Positions 9,986-19,345 of a stretch of DNA of 64,000 bases are shown piece by piece. The stretch covers positions 186,001 through 250,000 of the forward strand of contig CAVSDH010000010.1 of NCBI GenBank assembly GCA_963726765.1. Direction: 5' to 3'. Position 1 is the stretch's first letter, and every line of letters starts with the position of its first letter. Made by a program: the position numbers and the translations under genes. The stretch is from CAIWHR01 sp963726765 (lineage in GTDB: Bacteria > Pseudomonadota > Gammaproteobacteria > Burkholderiales > Casimicrobiaceae). The notes below the pieces were generated by a model. That model saw only the letters and a program-made list of their open reading frames with translations, was not told the DNA's origin and made no database searches.

Positions 9986-10454
9986 ATGAAACTGCGCGTC
10001 GTGGCGCTGGGCCACCGGATGCCGGCATGGATAACCGCGGGCTGGGATGATTACGCGCGACGGCTGCCGCGCGAATTCGCGCTCGAACTCATGGTGCTCA
10101 AGCCCGAATCGCGTGACGGCGGGAGGCCGGTCGCCCACCTGCTGGCAGCGGAGGCGCATCGGATCTCCGCGGCATGCAAGGATGCGCTCATCGTGGCACT
10201 CGACGAACGCGGCCGACAATGGACGACGCGCGAACTCGCCGACCGCCTTGCACGCTGGCGCGATGACGCACGCGATGTCGCCTTCGTGATCGGCAGCGCC
10301 GATGGGCTCTCCGACACCGTCAAGCGCAGCGCTGCCGACGTCGTCGCCCTCTCCGTCGCTTACGTTGCCGCACGGCCTCGTCCGTGTGCTGCTCGCCGAA
10401 CAGCTGTACCGGGCGACGAGCCTCCTCGCCGGGCATCCGTATCATCGCGAGTGA
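9986..10454 (+). CDS. rlmH: RlmH, 23S rRNA pseudouridine-1915 N3-methyltransferase (one frameshift)
   Basis: RlmH is a SPOUT-class methyltransferase for pseudouridine 1915 of helix 69. The first part runs MKLRVVALGHRMPAW to FVIGSADGLSD, the SAM-binding loop. The frame then shifts near 10355. Removing one base gives ALSSLTLPHGLVRVLLAEQL and ends in the invariant HPYHRE just before the TGA at 10452. The corrected length is 155 residues, exactly the size of the E. coli enzyme, which strongly supports a single-base insertion error. It lies 42 nt after rsfS. Confidence 0.93.
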
Positions 10455-10580
10455 GCAAGCGGGCCGAAGGCAAGGCCCGAAGGGCGCGTCTGCGAGCGAT
10501 CGAGGCGGCCGACACGAAGTCCGTCGGGAACGGGCCCGCGCGGAGGTCGCGAGTGAGCGTATTGACCGACGGAGAGCGAG

Positions 10581-11201
10581 ATGACCATGTTCCCACCTGT
10601 CCTGTATCTCGCATCGCGCAGCGCGCGCCGGCAGGAACTGCTCCGCCAGCTCGGCATCGGTTTCGAACTGCTCAGGTTGCGGGAGGCGTCCGGACGCCAG
10701 CGCGACGTCATCGAAGCGGCGAATGACGGCGAGCCGCCACTCCACTACGTGGAACGGATCGCGCGAACCAAGGCGACGGTCGCCGGACAACAGATGCTCC
10801 GCCGCGGTTTGCCGCCGCGGCCCGTGCTTGGCGCCGACACCGAAGTCGTTCTGGACGGCGCGATCTACGGAAAGCCGCGCGACGCCGCCGACGCGGCGCG
10901 CATGCTTGGCCAGCTCTCGGGCCGCACGCACCAGGTGCTCACCGCGGTCGCCGTCAGCAATGAGCAGGAGGTCATCGCCGAAATCGCGACCTCCTCCGTC
11001 TCGTTTCGCGAGCTCACGCGCGAGGAGATAGATCGCTACGTCGCCACCGGAGAGTCCGTCGACAAGGCTGGCGCATACGCGATCCAGGGACGCGCCGCCG
11101 GATTCGTGAGCCGCCTCGAAGGAAGTTATACCGGCGTAATGGGATTGCCGCTGTTCGAGACCGCCGGCATCCTCGCCCGGATCGGGGTCCGCGTGCTATA
11201 A
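10581..11201 (+). CDS. maf: Maf-family nucleoside triphosphate pyrophosphatase
   Basis: The 206-residue cytoplasmic protein hydrolyses non-canonical or pyrimidine NTPs (dTTP/UTP or m7GTP, depending on subfamily). The Maf signature is present: LASRSARRQELL (residues 9-20), the E-x-x-A-x-x-KA block (ERIARTKA), LGADTEVVLDG, YGKPRDAADAARML, RTHQVLTAVAV and the C-terminal GAYAIQGRAAGFVSRLEGSYTGVMGLPL. A GGAGAG stretch 7 nt before the ATG supports this start. The 126 nt between rlmH and maf hold no gene that I can see. Confidence 0.94.
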   Translation: MTMFPPVLYLASRSARRQELLRQLGIGFELLRLREASGRQRDVIEAANDGEPPLHYVERIARTKATVAGQQMLRRGLPPRPVLGADTEVVLDGAIYGKPRDAADAARMLGQLSGRTHQVLTAVAVSNEQEVIAEIATSSVSFRELTREEIDRYVATGESVDKAGAYAIQGRAAGFVSRLEGSYTGVMGLPLFETAGILARIGVRVL

Positions 11202-11253
11202 CTGCGGCAACCCCTGCCGCTGCCGGCGGCCGAAATGCAAAGCTTGCCGACCG

Positions 11254-12717
11254 ATGAGCCATGAAATCCTCATCAATGTAACGCCCCAGGAAACCCGTGT
11301 CGCGATGCTCGAGCAGGGCGTCGTGCAGGAACTGCACATCGAGCGCTCCAGCGCGCGCGGGCTGGTCGGCAACATCTGCCTCGGCCGCGTCGCGCGCGTG
11401 CTCCCGGGCATGCAGAGCGCTTTCGTCGAGATCGGCCTCGAGCGTGCGGCGTTTCTGCACATCGCCGACATCTGGGAGCACCGCCAGAACGGGCACGGGG
11501 GCGCCGACACGCGGCCGATCGAGAAGATCCTGCACGAGGGCCAGCCGCTTCTCGTGCAGGTGATCAAGGACCCGATCGGAACCAAGGGCGCGCGCCTCTC
11601 GACGCAGGTGAGTCTCGCCGGTCGCCTGCTCGTCTACCTGCCGCAGGATTCGCACATCGGCATCTCGCAGCGGATCGAGGACGAGGCCGAACGCGAGATC
11701 CTGCGCGAGAAGCTTCAGCTCCTGCTGCCCGAGGGCATGACCGGCGGCTTCATCATCCGCACGATGGCCGAGACTGCCACCGAGCGCGAAATGAAGAACG
11801 ACATCGACTACCTCACGAAATTGTGGCGCGACCTCAACGAGGGCTCGCGGGAAAAGCCGGCGCCGGCCCTCCTCTACCAGGATCTTTCGCTCGCGCAGCG
11901 CGTGCTGCGCGACATGGCCACGGAGGAAACGGCGCGCATCGTGGTCGACTCGCGGGAGACGTTCGTCAAGATGCAGGAGTTTGCGAGCGAATACACGCCG
12001 GCGCTCATCGACCGCGTCTACCACTACGCCGGCGAGCGGCCGCTGTTCGACCTCAATGGCGTCGAGGATGAAATCGAGCGCGCGCTCGGCAGGCGCGTCG
12101 ACCTCAAGTCCGGCGGCTATCTGATCGTCGACCAGACCGAGGCGATGACGACGATCGACGTCAACACCGGCGGCTTCGTCGGCGGCCGCAGCTTCGACGA
12201 CACGATCTTCAAGACCAACCTCGAGGCAGCGCAGGTGATCGCGCGGCAGCTCCGGCTCCGCAACCTCGGCGGCATCATCATCATCGACTTCATCGACATG
12301 GAGAACGCCGATCACCGGAATGCCGTGCTTTCGGAGCTCAATCGCGCGCTCGACCGCGACCGCACGCGGCTCACCGTCAACGGATTCACGCAGCTCGGCC
12401 TGGTCGAGATGACGAGAAAGCGCACGCGCGAGTCCCTCGCGCACGTGCTTTGCGAGCCCTGCCCGACGTGTCACGGCCGCGGCGAGCTCAAGACGGCGCA
12501 GACGATCTGCTACGAAATCCTGCGCGAGATCCTGCGCGAGGCAAAGCAGTTCAATGCGCGCGAGTTTCGCATCCTTGCAGCCCAGCCGGTGATCGACCTC
12601 TTCCTCGACGAGGAATCGCAGTCGCTCGCCCAGCTCGGCGACTTCATCGGCAAGCCGATCTCGCTGCAGGTCGAGTCGATCTACACGCAGGAGCAGTACG
12701 ACATCGTCCTGATCTGA
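11254..12717 (+). CDS. rng: Ribonuclease G
   Basis: This is an RNase E/G family endonuclease for 16S rRNA 5' maturation and mRNA turnover. The 487-residue length is typical of RNase G, lacking the RNase E C-terminal scaffold. It has an S1 domain early on (GNICLGRVARVLPGMQSAFV, residues 43-62), the catalytic Mg site TTIDVNTGGFVG and IIIDFIDME, and the Zn-link pair CEPCPTC. The order maf-rng is widely conserved. No frame disturbance is visible over nearly 1.5 kb. Confidence 0.96.
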   Translation: MSHEILINVTPQETRVAMLEQGVVQELHIERSSARGLVGNICLGRVARVLPGMQSAFVEIGLERAAFLHIADIWEHRQNGHGGADTRPIEKILHEGQPLLVQVIKDPIGTKGARLSTQVSLAGRLLVYLPQDSHIGISQRIEDEAEREILREKLQLLLPEGMTGGFIIRTMAETATEREMKNDIDYLTKLWRDLNEGSREKPAPALLYQDLSLAQRVLRDMATEETARIVVDSRETFVKMQEFASEYTPALIDRVYHYAGERPLFDLNGVEDEIERALGRRVDLKSGGYLIVDQTEAMTTIDVNTGGFVGGRSFDDTIFKTNLEAAQVIARQLRLRNLGGIIIIDFIDMENADHRNAVLSELNRALDRDRTRLTVNGFTQLGLVEMTRKRTRESLAHVLCEPCPTCHGRGELKTAQTICYEILREILREAKQFNAREFRILAAQPVIDLFLDEESQSLAQLGDFIGKPISLQVESIYTQEQYDIVLI

Positions 12718-12733
12718 CCCCGGACCCGAGGTC

Positions 12734-12750
12734 GCGACGCCTCGCGTCGC
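12734..12750 (+). terminator. GC-rich hairpin after rng, possible terminator
   Basis: A perfect 7-bp stem GCGACGC / GCGTCGC with loop CTC lies 17 nt after the rng stop. It is followed by CGTTCCCCCC and not by a T-run, so it is at best a weak intrinsic terminator and could be a simple transcript-end hairpin. Confidence 0.3.
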
Positions 12751-12801
12751 CGTTCCCCCCACACCCGACTGCGGGAACCGGAACACCGGCACCGCCATCG
12801 C

Positions 12802-13811
12802 ATGCCCCCAACCGACTCCATGCTGTCGCGCGCGCGGGACTTTCTCGCCGCGCTCTTCCGGCGGAAGCCGCCGGAAGCGGGACGCTGGACGCGCGGCGCG
12901 AAATTCGCCTGGCGCGGATGGCTCTCGACGCTGCCCTGGCTCGTCCCGCGACGCGAATACCTGCTCTACGAGCCCGCCGGCTGGTCGCGCTGGCGACGCG
13001 CTCCGCTCGTCGTCTTCTGCCACGGCTGCAAGCAGACGCCGGAGGAATTCGCGCAAGGAACGCGCATTGCCGCGATGGCCGATCGGCTGGGCTGGCTCGT
13101 GCTGATGCCGAGGCAGATGGAATCGGCCAATGCCTGGCACTGCTGGAACTGGTTCGATCGGGCCATCGCCGACGGGCGCGGCGAAGCAGCCATCGTCGGC
13201 GCAATGATCCGCGGCGTGCGCCGCTGGCACCGATGCGGATCCGGCGCGTGTCGTCGTCGTCGGCATGTCGGCCGGCGGCGCGCTCGCGGCGGTGCTCGGC
13301 CTGCGGGAGGCAGGCCTCGTGCGCGCGGTCGTCGTCCACTCGGGGTTGGCGTGTGGCGCCGCGCTGTCGGCATTCACCGCGATCGGCGTGATGCAGCGCG
13401 GGCCCGAGACCGACGTCGAGGCCGTGGCGTCGGCAGCGCGCCGGACATCTCCCTCGCGGGTGCCGCTGCTCGCGATTCACGGCGAGGCCGACAGCGTGGT
13501 CGCGATCGCGAACGCGACGGCGCTCGTTCGTCAATATCCTCCGCTTCAATGGCCACCCGGCCGTTCCGACGCCTTCCCACGCGGCGACGGCGCTTCCCGC
13601 CGCCGATGCGGAGCAGCGCGGACTCGACCACGACCGCATGAAAACGACACGCGAGTGGCACGCGAACGACCGGCTCGTCGTGCGTTACGTGGCGGTCGCG
13701 GGACTCGGCCATGCGTGGAGCGGAGGAGACGACGCGCTGCCGTTCAACGATGGGCATGGCCCGGACGCGACCGCCATGATCGCCGAATTCATGCGCGATG
13801 CGCTGGCGTAG
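12802..13811 (+). CDS. PHB-depolymerase-like esterase (alpha/beta hydrolase), two frameshifts
   Basis: An alpha/beta hydrolase of the esterase-PHB depolymerase / LpqC type. In the corrected frame it shows the oxyanion block LVVFCHGCKQTPEEFA, the nucleophile elbow GMSAGGALA (Ser near nt 13270) and a strand-loop LLAIHGEADSVV. It ends with the His motif GLGHAWSGG, as in this family. Shifts near 13228 and 13530 are each repaired by dropping one base, giving about 335 residues ending at TAG 13809. No signal peptide is obvious, so it may act in the cytoplasm on storage polymer or other esters. Substrate unknown. Confidence 0.8.
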
Positions 13812-13848
13812 AATGCCCCGGCGCGATTCGCGCACGCCGGAGACGACC

Positions 13849-14226
13849 ATGCCCGCGACCGCCATGAATCACTTCACGATCCTCACCGACGACGTCGATG
13901 CGACCGTCGCGTTCTATGGCGAACTGCTGGGACTCGCTCCCGGAGCGCGCCCGCCGCTCGGCTTTCCCGGCGCCTGGCTGTACGCGGAGGACCAGGCGAT
14001 CCTGCACGTCATCGGCGGCCGCCCACGCGTGGAATTGAAAGCCGGCGTCATCGATCACATGGCGTTCACGGCAAACGGACTCGCGCCCACCATTGCCAAG
14101 CTCGAAGCGCGCGGTTTGACCTACGATTGTCGCCGGCTGCCGGACCGCGGCACCTGGCAGCTCTTCTTCCACGACCCGAACGGGGCCCGGGTCGAAATGG
14201 ACTTTTCGGCCGACGAGGCGCGATGA
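13849..14226 (+). CDS. VOC superfamily (glyoxalase/dioxygenase fold) protein
   Basis: A small 125-residue vicinal-oxygen-chelate domain protein. The beta-alpha-beta-beta-beta layout is clear (MNHFTILTDDVDATVAFYGELLGL at the N-terminus, KAGVIDHMAF in the second half, LFFHDPNGARVEMDF at the end). Candidate metal ligands are His in NHFTI, His in IDHMAF and Glu in VEMDF. The ATG at 13849 has GGAGA upstream; ATG 13813 and 13864 are alternatives. Its stop overlaps the next VOC-like gene by ATGA, so the pair forms one unit. The reaction is unknown. Confidence 0.85.
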   Translation: MPATAMNHFTILTDDVDATVAFYGELLGLAPGARPPLGFPGAWLYAEDQAILHVIGGRPRVELKAGVIDHMAFTANGLAPTIAKLEARGLTYDCRRLPDRGTWQLFFHDPNGARVEMDFSADEAR

Positions 14227-14892
14227 CCGAGGTGCGGCGCACGAATGCGCCGCCTGCGCGTCTCGACCACCTCGTCCTCGCCGCGACGACGCTCGCCGAC
14301 GGCATCGAGTTCGTCGCCGAATTGACCGGAGTGACGCCGCATACCCGGCGGCAGGCATGTCGCGATGGGTACGCACAATGCGCTGTTGCGACTGGGCGAT
14401 GGCGTCTACCTCGAAATCATCGCGATCGATCCCGATGGCGCGAGGCCCGCGCGTCCCCGCTGGTTCGATCTCGACGACGTCGCGCTGCAGGCGGAACTGA
14501 TGGAGCGGCCGCAGCTCGTTCACTGGGTTGCGCGCACGACCGACATCGAACGCTCGGTCGCCGCGTGCACGTTCCCGCTGGGTACGGTTTCGCGCATGGA
14601 GCGCGCCGACTATCGATGGCGGATCACGATCCCGGACGATGGAAAGCGACCGGGCAAGGGAATCGTGCCGACGCTGATCCAGTGGGACGTTCCCGAGCAT
14701 CCCGCCGATCGTCTTCCGGCGTCGAACGTGACGCTCGCCCAGGTCGCCGCAACGCATTCCGATCCCGCATCGGTGCGCGCAGCACTCGCGGAACTGGGAC
14801 TCGCCGGCGTCCTGCAGGTGACGTATGGCCGCGAAACGCGCCTCGCGGCAATGTTGCGCACGCCGCGCGGACTGGTGACGCTTTCCTCCTGA
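14223..14892 (+). CDS. Glyoxalase-like domain (VOC) protein, one frameshift
   Basis: Begins at an ATGA overlap with the preceding VOC gene. The N-terminus RLDHLVLAATTLADGIEFVAELTGV is the typical opening of the glyoxalase-like domain (Glyoxalase_3) group. The frame changes near 14344. Removing the A gives TPHPGGRHVAMGTHNALLRL, after which the frame runs cleanly to 14892 through YLEIIAIDPD and WVARTTDIER. The corrected length is about 222 residues. The ligand and reaction are unknown. It converges tail to tail with the aldolase-like gene with one base between the stops. Confidence 0.8.
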
Positions 14893-14893
14893 A

Positions 14894-16010
14894 CTACGCG
14901 AGCGCCCCTCTCGCCGCCACCGGCCAGACGATTTCGACGCGCGTTCCGCGGACGCCCGACGATCCAGTCGTAGAGATTCACGGTCGGGTCGCAGTGGCCG
15001 GGGATGAGCCACACGCGGTCACCTGGCAGCGGCGGGGCACGGTCTGCGGCGACCATCAGCACGCCGTGCTCGTCGGATGCCTTCACGTAGTCGAGGCCTT
15101 GCGTGCCCCACACCTGCGGCAGACCGGAGTCGAAGGCGAAGGCCTTGAGGCCCGCATCGACGACCGCGCGCTCGCGAACCGGTACGCTCATCACCGCCGC
15201 GAGCACGTATAGGCTCTGCTCGAAATGATGTTCATCGGGCGCCAGCGCGTTGCGATGGTAGTCGGCGTCCATGAAGACATACGAGCCGGGCTGCAGCTCC
15301 GTGTAGACGCCGCTGTCGCGCTCGTGCTGCCACGTGCCCGTGCCGGCGCCCGTGACGACCGGACACGCGATGCCGGCGGCCTCGATCGCCGCCTTCGATT
15401 CGCGCGCGAGGCGCGAGGCATTCGCGATCGCCTCGCGCCGCTCGGTCGGCGAACGGAGGTGTTGCGCCATTCCGTGATAGGCGTGAAGACCGCGGAAGCG
15501 AAGCCCCGCTGTGCGCACGATCCCCTCGGCGAGCGCGACCGCGGGCATTCCCGGCGCCACGCCGCAACGATGCATGCCGACGTCGATCTCGACCAGCACG
15601 TCCAGCGTCGACCCGGCCGCCCGCGCCGCGGCACCGAGATGCCGAACGTTCACCTCGTCGTCGACCAGCACGCCGATCGTCGCGCCCTTCGCCAGCGCTG
15701 CGAGCCGTGCGAGCTTGTCCGCGCCGACGATCTCGTTGGTGACGAGCACGTCGCGAATGCCGGCTTCCACGAAAGCCTCGGCCTCGCCGACTTTCTGGCA
15801 GCAGATGCCGACCGCGCCGCGCTCGATTTGCAGATCGGCGATGTCCGGGCATTTGTGCGCCTTCGCGTGCGGACGCAGCGCGATGCCCGCGCCGCGCGCC
15901 GCATTGGCCATCAGGTCGAGGTTGCGCTCCAGCGCGTCGAGGTCGACGACGAGCGCCGGCGTATCGATGTCGTCGACCGAGTCGCCGACGCGGGCCGGTA
16001 TCCTTTGCAT
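14894..16010 (-). CDS. D-threonine aldolase / D-serine dehydratase-like PLP enzyme, one frameshift
   Basis: A fold-type III PLP enzyme of the alanine-racemase-like N-terminal family (D-threonine aldolase, DSD1). The PLP lysine is K50 in RPHAKAHK. The metal site is the C-terminal PGHCDPTVNLYD (His and Asp ligands). The barrel segments VEIDVGMHRCG and GLHAYHGMAQH also fit. Near 14954-14956 an extra G in a GGG run shifts the frame. Removing it gives IVGVRGTRVEIVWPVAARG and a stop at 14894, for about 371 residues. Without correction the frame would run far into the neighbouring gene, which is clearly wrong. It probably cleaves or dehydrates a D-hydroxyamino acid. Confidence 0.87.
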
Positions 16011-16041
16011 GGACCGAATCCTACCCTGCGACGCGCGCTCC

Positions 16042-16065
16042 GTGCGACCACGATCCTGGTCGCAC
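16042..16065. repeat. Perfect inverted repeat, 9-bp stem and 6-nt loop
   Basis: GTGCGACCA, loop CGATCC, then TGGTCGCAC. It lies between the anti-sigma factor stop and the aldolase start, both leftward. No T-run follows in either direction, so it may be a weak terminator, an mRNA hairpin or a regulator site. The symmetry is directly visible; its role is open. Confidence 0.5.
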
Positions 16066-16102
16066 CCGCATTCCTTACCCGCGGGGGGTCACACGCGCCG
16101 GG

Positions 16103-16966
16103 CTACCACCTCGTACCGGCAGCATCGAGCTCCGCCAGCTGGCCGTAGACGACCTGGGCGATCTTGAGCAGCTGCCCGCGGTCGAGCGTGCCCGAGATGG
16201 CGTAGCCGCAGTCGTCGTCGATCCAGTAGAAGACGCCCACACCGTTCTCGACTGCGTAACGGAACGCGGTGTCGCCGCCGCGAGCGGCGCCTGTCGGACC
16301 CTGCGCGGTCTGCTTGCGCACCTGCAGCGACAGCCGCTCCTTGTCGGCATTCTCGTACATGAAGAGCGCGGTCGGGTATTCGTTGCCGGCGACGAGCCGA
16401 CCACCGACGAGAGAGTAGCCGAGGCCGTTCAGATCCGGTGCGTGAACCTTGAATCCGAGCCGTTTGGTAAGCCAGGTGACGAGGCTCTTCTCTTCACTGC
16501 CCGGAACTTCAACCGGGCGACGCGCATCCGCTGCGTAGAGCGCGTGCGCGAACGCCGCGGATCGCGCGAAGGTCGTCGGCGTGCCGCCACGCTCGATCAG
16601 CGCGTCGCGGCCGAACCAGCCCAGTCCGACGCCGAGAATGAGCGTCGCCGCCGCCGCCAGCGCCGGCATCCCCCACCGGCGCCCCCTACTCCGCTCGAAG
16701 GACGCCGGCGGCGCCGCCGCGGCGAGCAGGCGCTCCGGAATCGGCTCGGCGAGAACCGGATCGAGCGCCTCGCGCAGCGACGCGCTCTGCATGCGAAACG
16801 CTTCCACGCGCGCCGAAAGCTCGGGGTCGCTGGCGAGAGCGACTTCGACGAGCGCGATCCGCTCGGGCGCGAGCAGTCCGTCCGCGTATGCGTTGAGATC
16901 CGCGGTGGAGACAGCGTTGGGTGGTGCAGTGTTCAAGGCAATGTGCTCATGTTCATTTGACGACAC
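16103..16966 (-). CDS. Transmembrane anti-sigma factor
   Basis: About 287 residues. The N-terminal cytoplasmic part (LNAYADGLLAPERIALVEVALASDPELSARV) is the typical anti-sigma start. A single membrane helix (GMPALAAAATLILGVGLGWF, around residue 100) leads to a periplasmic domain with a compact fold (LGFKVHAPDLNGLGYSLVGG, YWIDDDCGYAISG) common in proteobacterial anti-sigma factors paired with ECF sigmas. The start is unsure. GTG 16966 gives an uninterrupted frame overlapping the sigma gene by 14 nt, whereas an ATG in an ATGA overlap at the sigma stop is out of frame after seven codons. It should sequester the sigma factor encoded just upstream. Confidence 0.82.
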   Translation of the reverse strand: MSSNEHEHIALNTAPPNAVSTADLNAYADGLLAPERIALVEVALASDPELSARVEAFRMQSASLREALDPVLAEPIPERLLAAAAPPASFERSRGRRWGMPALAAAATLILGVGLGWFGRDALIERGGTPTTFARSAAFAHALYAADARRPVEVPGSEEKSLVTWLTKRLGFKVHAPDLNGLGYSLVGGRLVAGNEYPTALFMYENADKERLSLQVRKQTAQGPTGAARGGDTAFRYAVENGVGVFYWIDDDCGYAISGTLDRGQLLKIAQVVYGQLAELDAAGTRW

Positions 16967-17492
16967 GCAGGGGCGCCGAAGGCTCGTTGACGAGAGTCCG
17001 CAGCTTGTCGCGCGCACGCGACAGGCGCGACATCACCGTGCCGATCGGCACCGCCAGCACTGCCGCGATCTCTTCGTAGCGCATCTCCTCGACCGCAGCA
17101 AGCAGCAAGACCTCGCGTTGATCCGCGTGCAGACGCCCCATCTGTGCGACGACTTCGAGCAGCTCGACGCGTTCGAGCTGGTTGCCGCGCACCGGCAGCT
17201 GCCACGCCATGCCGTTCGGGTCGGCGTCCAGCGACACGTTGGCGGCCTCGCGCCGGACCAGCGCGAGCTGGTTCACGTGAACGTTGTGCATCACAGTAAA
17301 CAGCCACGCGCGAAGGTCCGTTCCCGCCTGCCAAAGTCGCCGTTTTTCCCATGCGCGTGCGAGCGTGTCCTGCACGAGGTCGTCCGCGCGCGTCGAATCG
17401 CCGGTCAGCACGCGCGCGTAGCGTCGCAGGCGCGGTATCGCAGCGACGAGCTCCGGGTGCGGCAGCGCGGCGTCGGCGGTGGAGGGCGTCAT
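16953..17492 (-). CDS. ECF-family RNA polymerase sigma factor
   Basis: 179 residues. Sigma region 2 is seen around residues 20-85 (RLRRYARVLTGDSTRADDLV, DTLARAWEKRRLW, RAWLFTVMHNVHVNQ). Region 4 spans about residues 125-170 with the helix-turn-helix MRYEEIAAVLAVPIGTVMSR. It is co-encoded with the anti-sigma factor, which it overlaps, so the pair is a classic membrane-signal switch. The 273 nt between this start and mgtE hold no gene but should hold its promoter, which ECF systems often recognise themselves. The stimulus is unknown. Confidence 0.93.
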   Translation of the reverse strand: MTPSTADAALPHPELVAAIPRLRRYARVLTGDSTRADDLVQDTLARAWEKRRLWQAGTDLRAWLFTVMHNVHVNQLALVRREAANVSLDADPNGMAWQLPVRGNQLERVELLEVVAQMGRLHADQREVLLLAAVEEMRYEEIAAVLAVPIGTVMSRLSRARDKLRTLVNEPSAPLRVVK

Positions 17493-17765
17493 CGTGGCAT
17501 CGGTCGGTCAGCAAAACGCGATCCGGTCCGGAAGGGACACGGCGCGCCGCATGACGCGATGTTACTCCGCGGGCACCTGTTCGTAAGCGATCGCCGATTC
17601 CGGGGCACCCACACGGCACAAGGACAGCCAAAGCCGCAAACCGTTGTCTCCGTTCGCAATACCGTTCAATTGCCGATGCCAACAGGGGGATCGCCGGCCG
17701 TATTCCGGTGGCGGGGACCGGTGCCTTCGGGGGCGGGCAGCGGCCTGCCGGGCGGGAACCACCGG

Positions 17766-19247
17766 TCAGCGCGGAATCAGGAACAGCGTCGCAAGACCGA
17801 GAAAGATGAAGAAACCGCCGGAATCGGTCACCGCGGTGATCAGCACCGATGAGCCGACCGCCGGATCGCGGTTGAATTTCAACATCGTCATCGGGATCAG
17901 CACGCCCATCATCGCGGCGAGGATCAGATTGAGCGTCATCGCGAGCACCATGACGAGTCCGAGCGAAAGATCCTTGTAGAGCAGCATGGCGACCAGCCCC
18001 ATCACGCCGCCCCAGACGATTCCGTTGACGAGGCTGACCGTGATCTCCTTGCGGATCAGCGTTCGCGCGTGTTCCCTGCTCACCTGTCCGAGCGCGATCG
18101 CGCGCACGATCATCGTGATCGTCTGGTTGCCGGAGTTTCCGCCGATGCCGGCGACGATCGGCATCAGCGCCGCGAGCGCGACCAGCTTCTCGATCGAGCC
18201 TTCGAACACGCCGATCACGCGGGAGGCAATGAACGCGGTGACGAGGTTGATCGCGAGCCACGCCCACCGGTTGCGGAAGGACGCCCACACCGAGGCGAAG
18301 ACGTCCTCCTCCTCGCGCAGGCCGGCCTGGGCGAGGAGGTCGTCCTCGCCGCTTTCGCGCACGAAGTCGAGGACTTCGTCGACGGTGACGCGCCCCACCA
18401 GCTTGTCGTTGGTGTCGACGACCGGCGCCGAAACGAGGTCGTAACGCTCGAAGGCGCTGGCCGCCGCATCGGCCTTTTCGTGCTGCAACAGCTTGACGAC
18501 GGGCGGCTGCATGACCGCTTCCACCAAAGTTTCGGGGTCGGAGACGATCAGCTTGTTGACCGAAAGCACACCAAGCAGTTTTTCGTTCCTGTCCACCACA
18601 AAGAGCTGGTCGGTCTGGCTCGGCAGCTCGTCCCTCCGGCGCAGGTAGCGCAGCACGACTTCGAGCGTGACGTCCGGACGCACGGTGACATCCTCGAAAT
18701 CCATCAACGCGCCGACCATGTCGTCGTCGAAGGACATCGCCGCCCGCAGCTGCTCGCGCTCCTCGACCGGAAGGCTCGAGAAGACATCGTCCATCACCTC
18801 CTGCGGGAGGCCGGGGGCGAGCTCGGCGATCTCTTCCGCATCGAGAGTCTCGGTCGCTGCGACGAGCTCCTCGGTATCCATCGACGAGATGAGCGACTCG
18901 CGGACGGCATCGGAGACCTCGAGCAGGATCTCGCCGTCGCGCGACGCGCGGACGAGGTCCCAGATGTAGAGACGCTCGTCGAGCGGAAGCGCTTCCAGGA
19001 TGTACGCGATGTCGGCCGGATGCAGGCGGTCGAGCTTCCGCTGCAGTGCCGCCTTGCTTCTCTTGTAGACCCCGCTCTCGACCAACTCCGCGGTGTCGTC
19101 GTGTCCCTCGCTCGTCTCCTGGTCCTGGATCAGACCTTCGACGAGGCGATGCTTGCGCATCAGTGACGTCACCTCGGCGAGCGCCTTCTGCACGCTCGCG
19201 CGCGGCTCGTTGTGCTGCACCGTCTTGTCGTCGAGGAGGTCGGACAT
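17766..19247 (-). CDS. mgtE: MgtE, magnesium transporter/channel
   Basis: A 493-residue Mg2+ channel of the inner membrane. The order is the N domain (residues 50-190, helical repeats such as LHPADIAYILEALPLDERLY), a CBS pair (about 190-315: QLFVVDRNEKLLGVLSVNKL, APVVDTNDKLVGRVTVDEVL), a plug helix and five membrane helices. The pore signature is MPIVAGIGGNSGNQT. The N domain and CBS pair hold the acidic residues that sense cytoplasmic Mg2+ in this family. The N-terminal extension of about 45 residues is longer than in the shortest homologues. No riboswitch is visible in the 98 nt upstream. Confidence 0.96.
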   Translation of the reverse strand: MSDLLDDKTVQHNEPRASVQKALAEVTSLMRKHRLVEGLIQDQETSEGHDDTAELVESGVYKRSKAALQRKLDRLHPADIAYILEALPLDERLYIWDLVRASRDGEILLEVSDAVRESLISSMDTEELVAATETLDAEEIAELAPGLPQEVMDDVFSSLPVEEREQLRAAMSFDDDMVGALMDFEDVTVRPDVTLEVVLRYLRRRDELPSQTDQLFVVDRNEKLLGVLSVNKLIVSDPETLVEAVMQPPVVKLLQHEKADAAASAFERYDLVSAPVVDTNDKLVGRVTVDEVLDFVRESGEDDLLAQAGLREEEDVFASVWASFRNRWAWLAINLVTAFIASRVIGVFEGSIEKLVALAALMPIVAGIGGNSGNQTITMIVRAIALGQVSREHARTLIRKEITVSLVNGIVWGGVMGLVAMLLYKDLSLGLVMVLAMTLNLILAAMMGVLIPMTMLKFNRDPAVGSSVLITAVTDSGGFFIFLGLATLFLIPR

Positions 19248-19345
19248 CAGGCGAGCCGCGGGCGGAAAGATTGCCCTGCGGTCGCTGCGATTCTAAGCGG
19301 AAACGGTGCCCGGCCCGACTTCCCGTTGCCACGGCCCCGCGCGAG

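Noticed and set aside
13849..14892. The two VOC genes read as one broken two-domain protein
   Set aside because: They have separate N-termini and an ATGA overlap, and each has its own complete fold; only the second needs a frame correction.
17493..17765. Intergenic space between mgtE and the ECF sigma gene examined for small genes and RNAs
   Set aside because: GC-rich with short inverted repeats only; no convincing ORF, tRNA or terminator with a T-run. It should contain the sigma promoter, but I cannot place it.
16933..19332. 799-codon minus-strand open frame overlapping the sigma factor and mgtE
   Set aside because: It is another frame of the same strand; the mgtE and sigma proteins are unmistakable, and this frame yields only repetitive Arg/Gly-rich sequence.
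19248..19345. Possible Mg2+ riboswitch before mgtE
   Set aside because: Only 98 nt, between mgtE and the mtgA stop, with no recognisable M-box or long pairing pattern.
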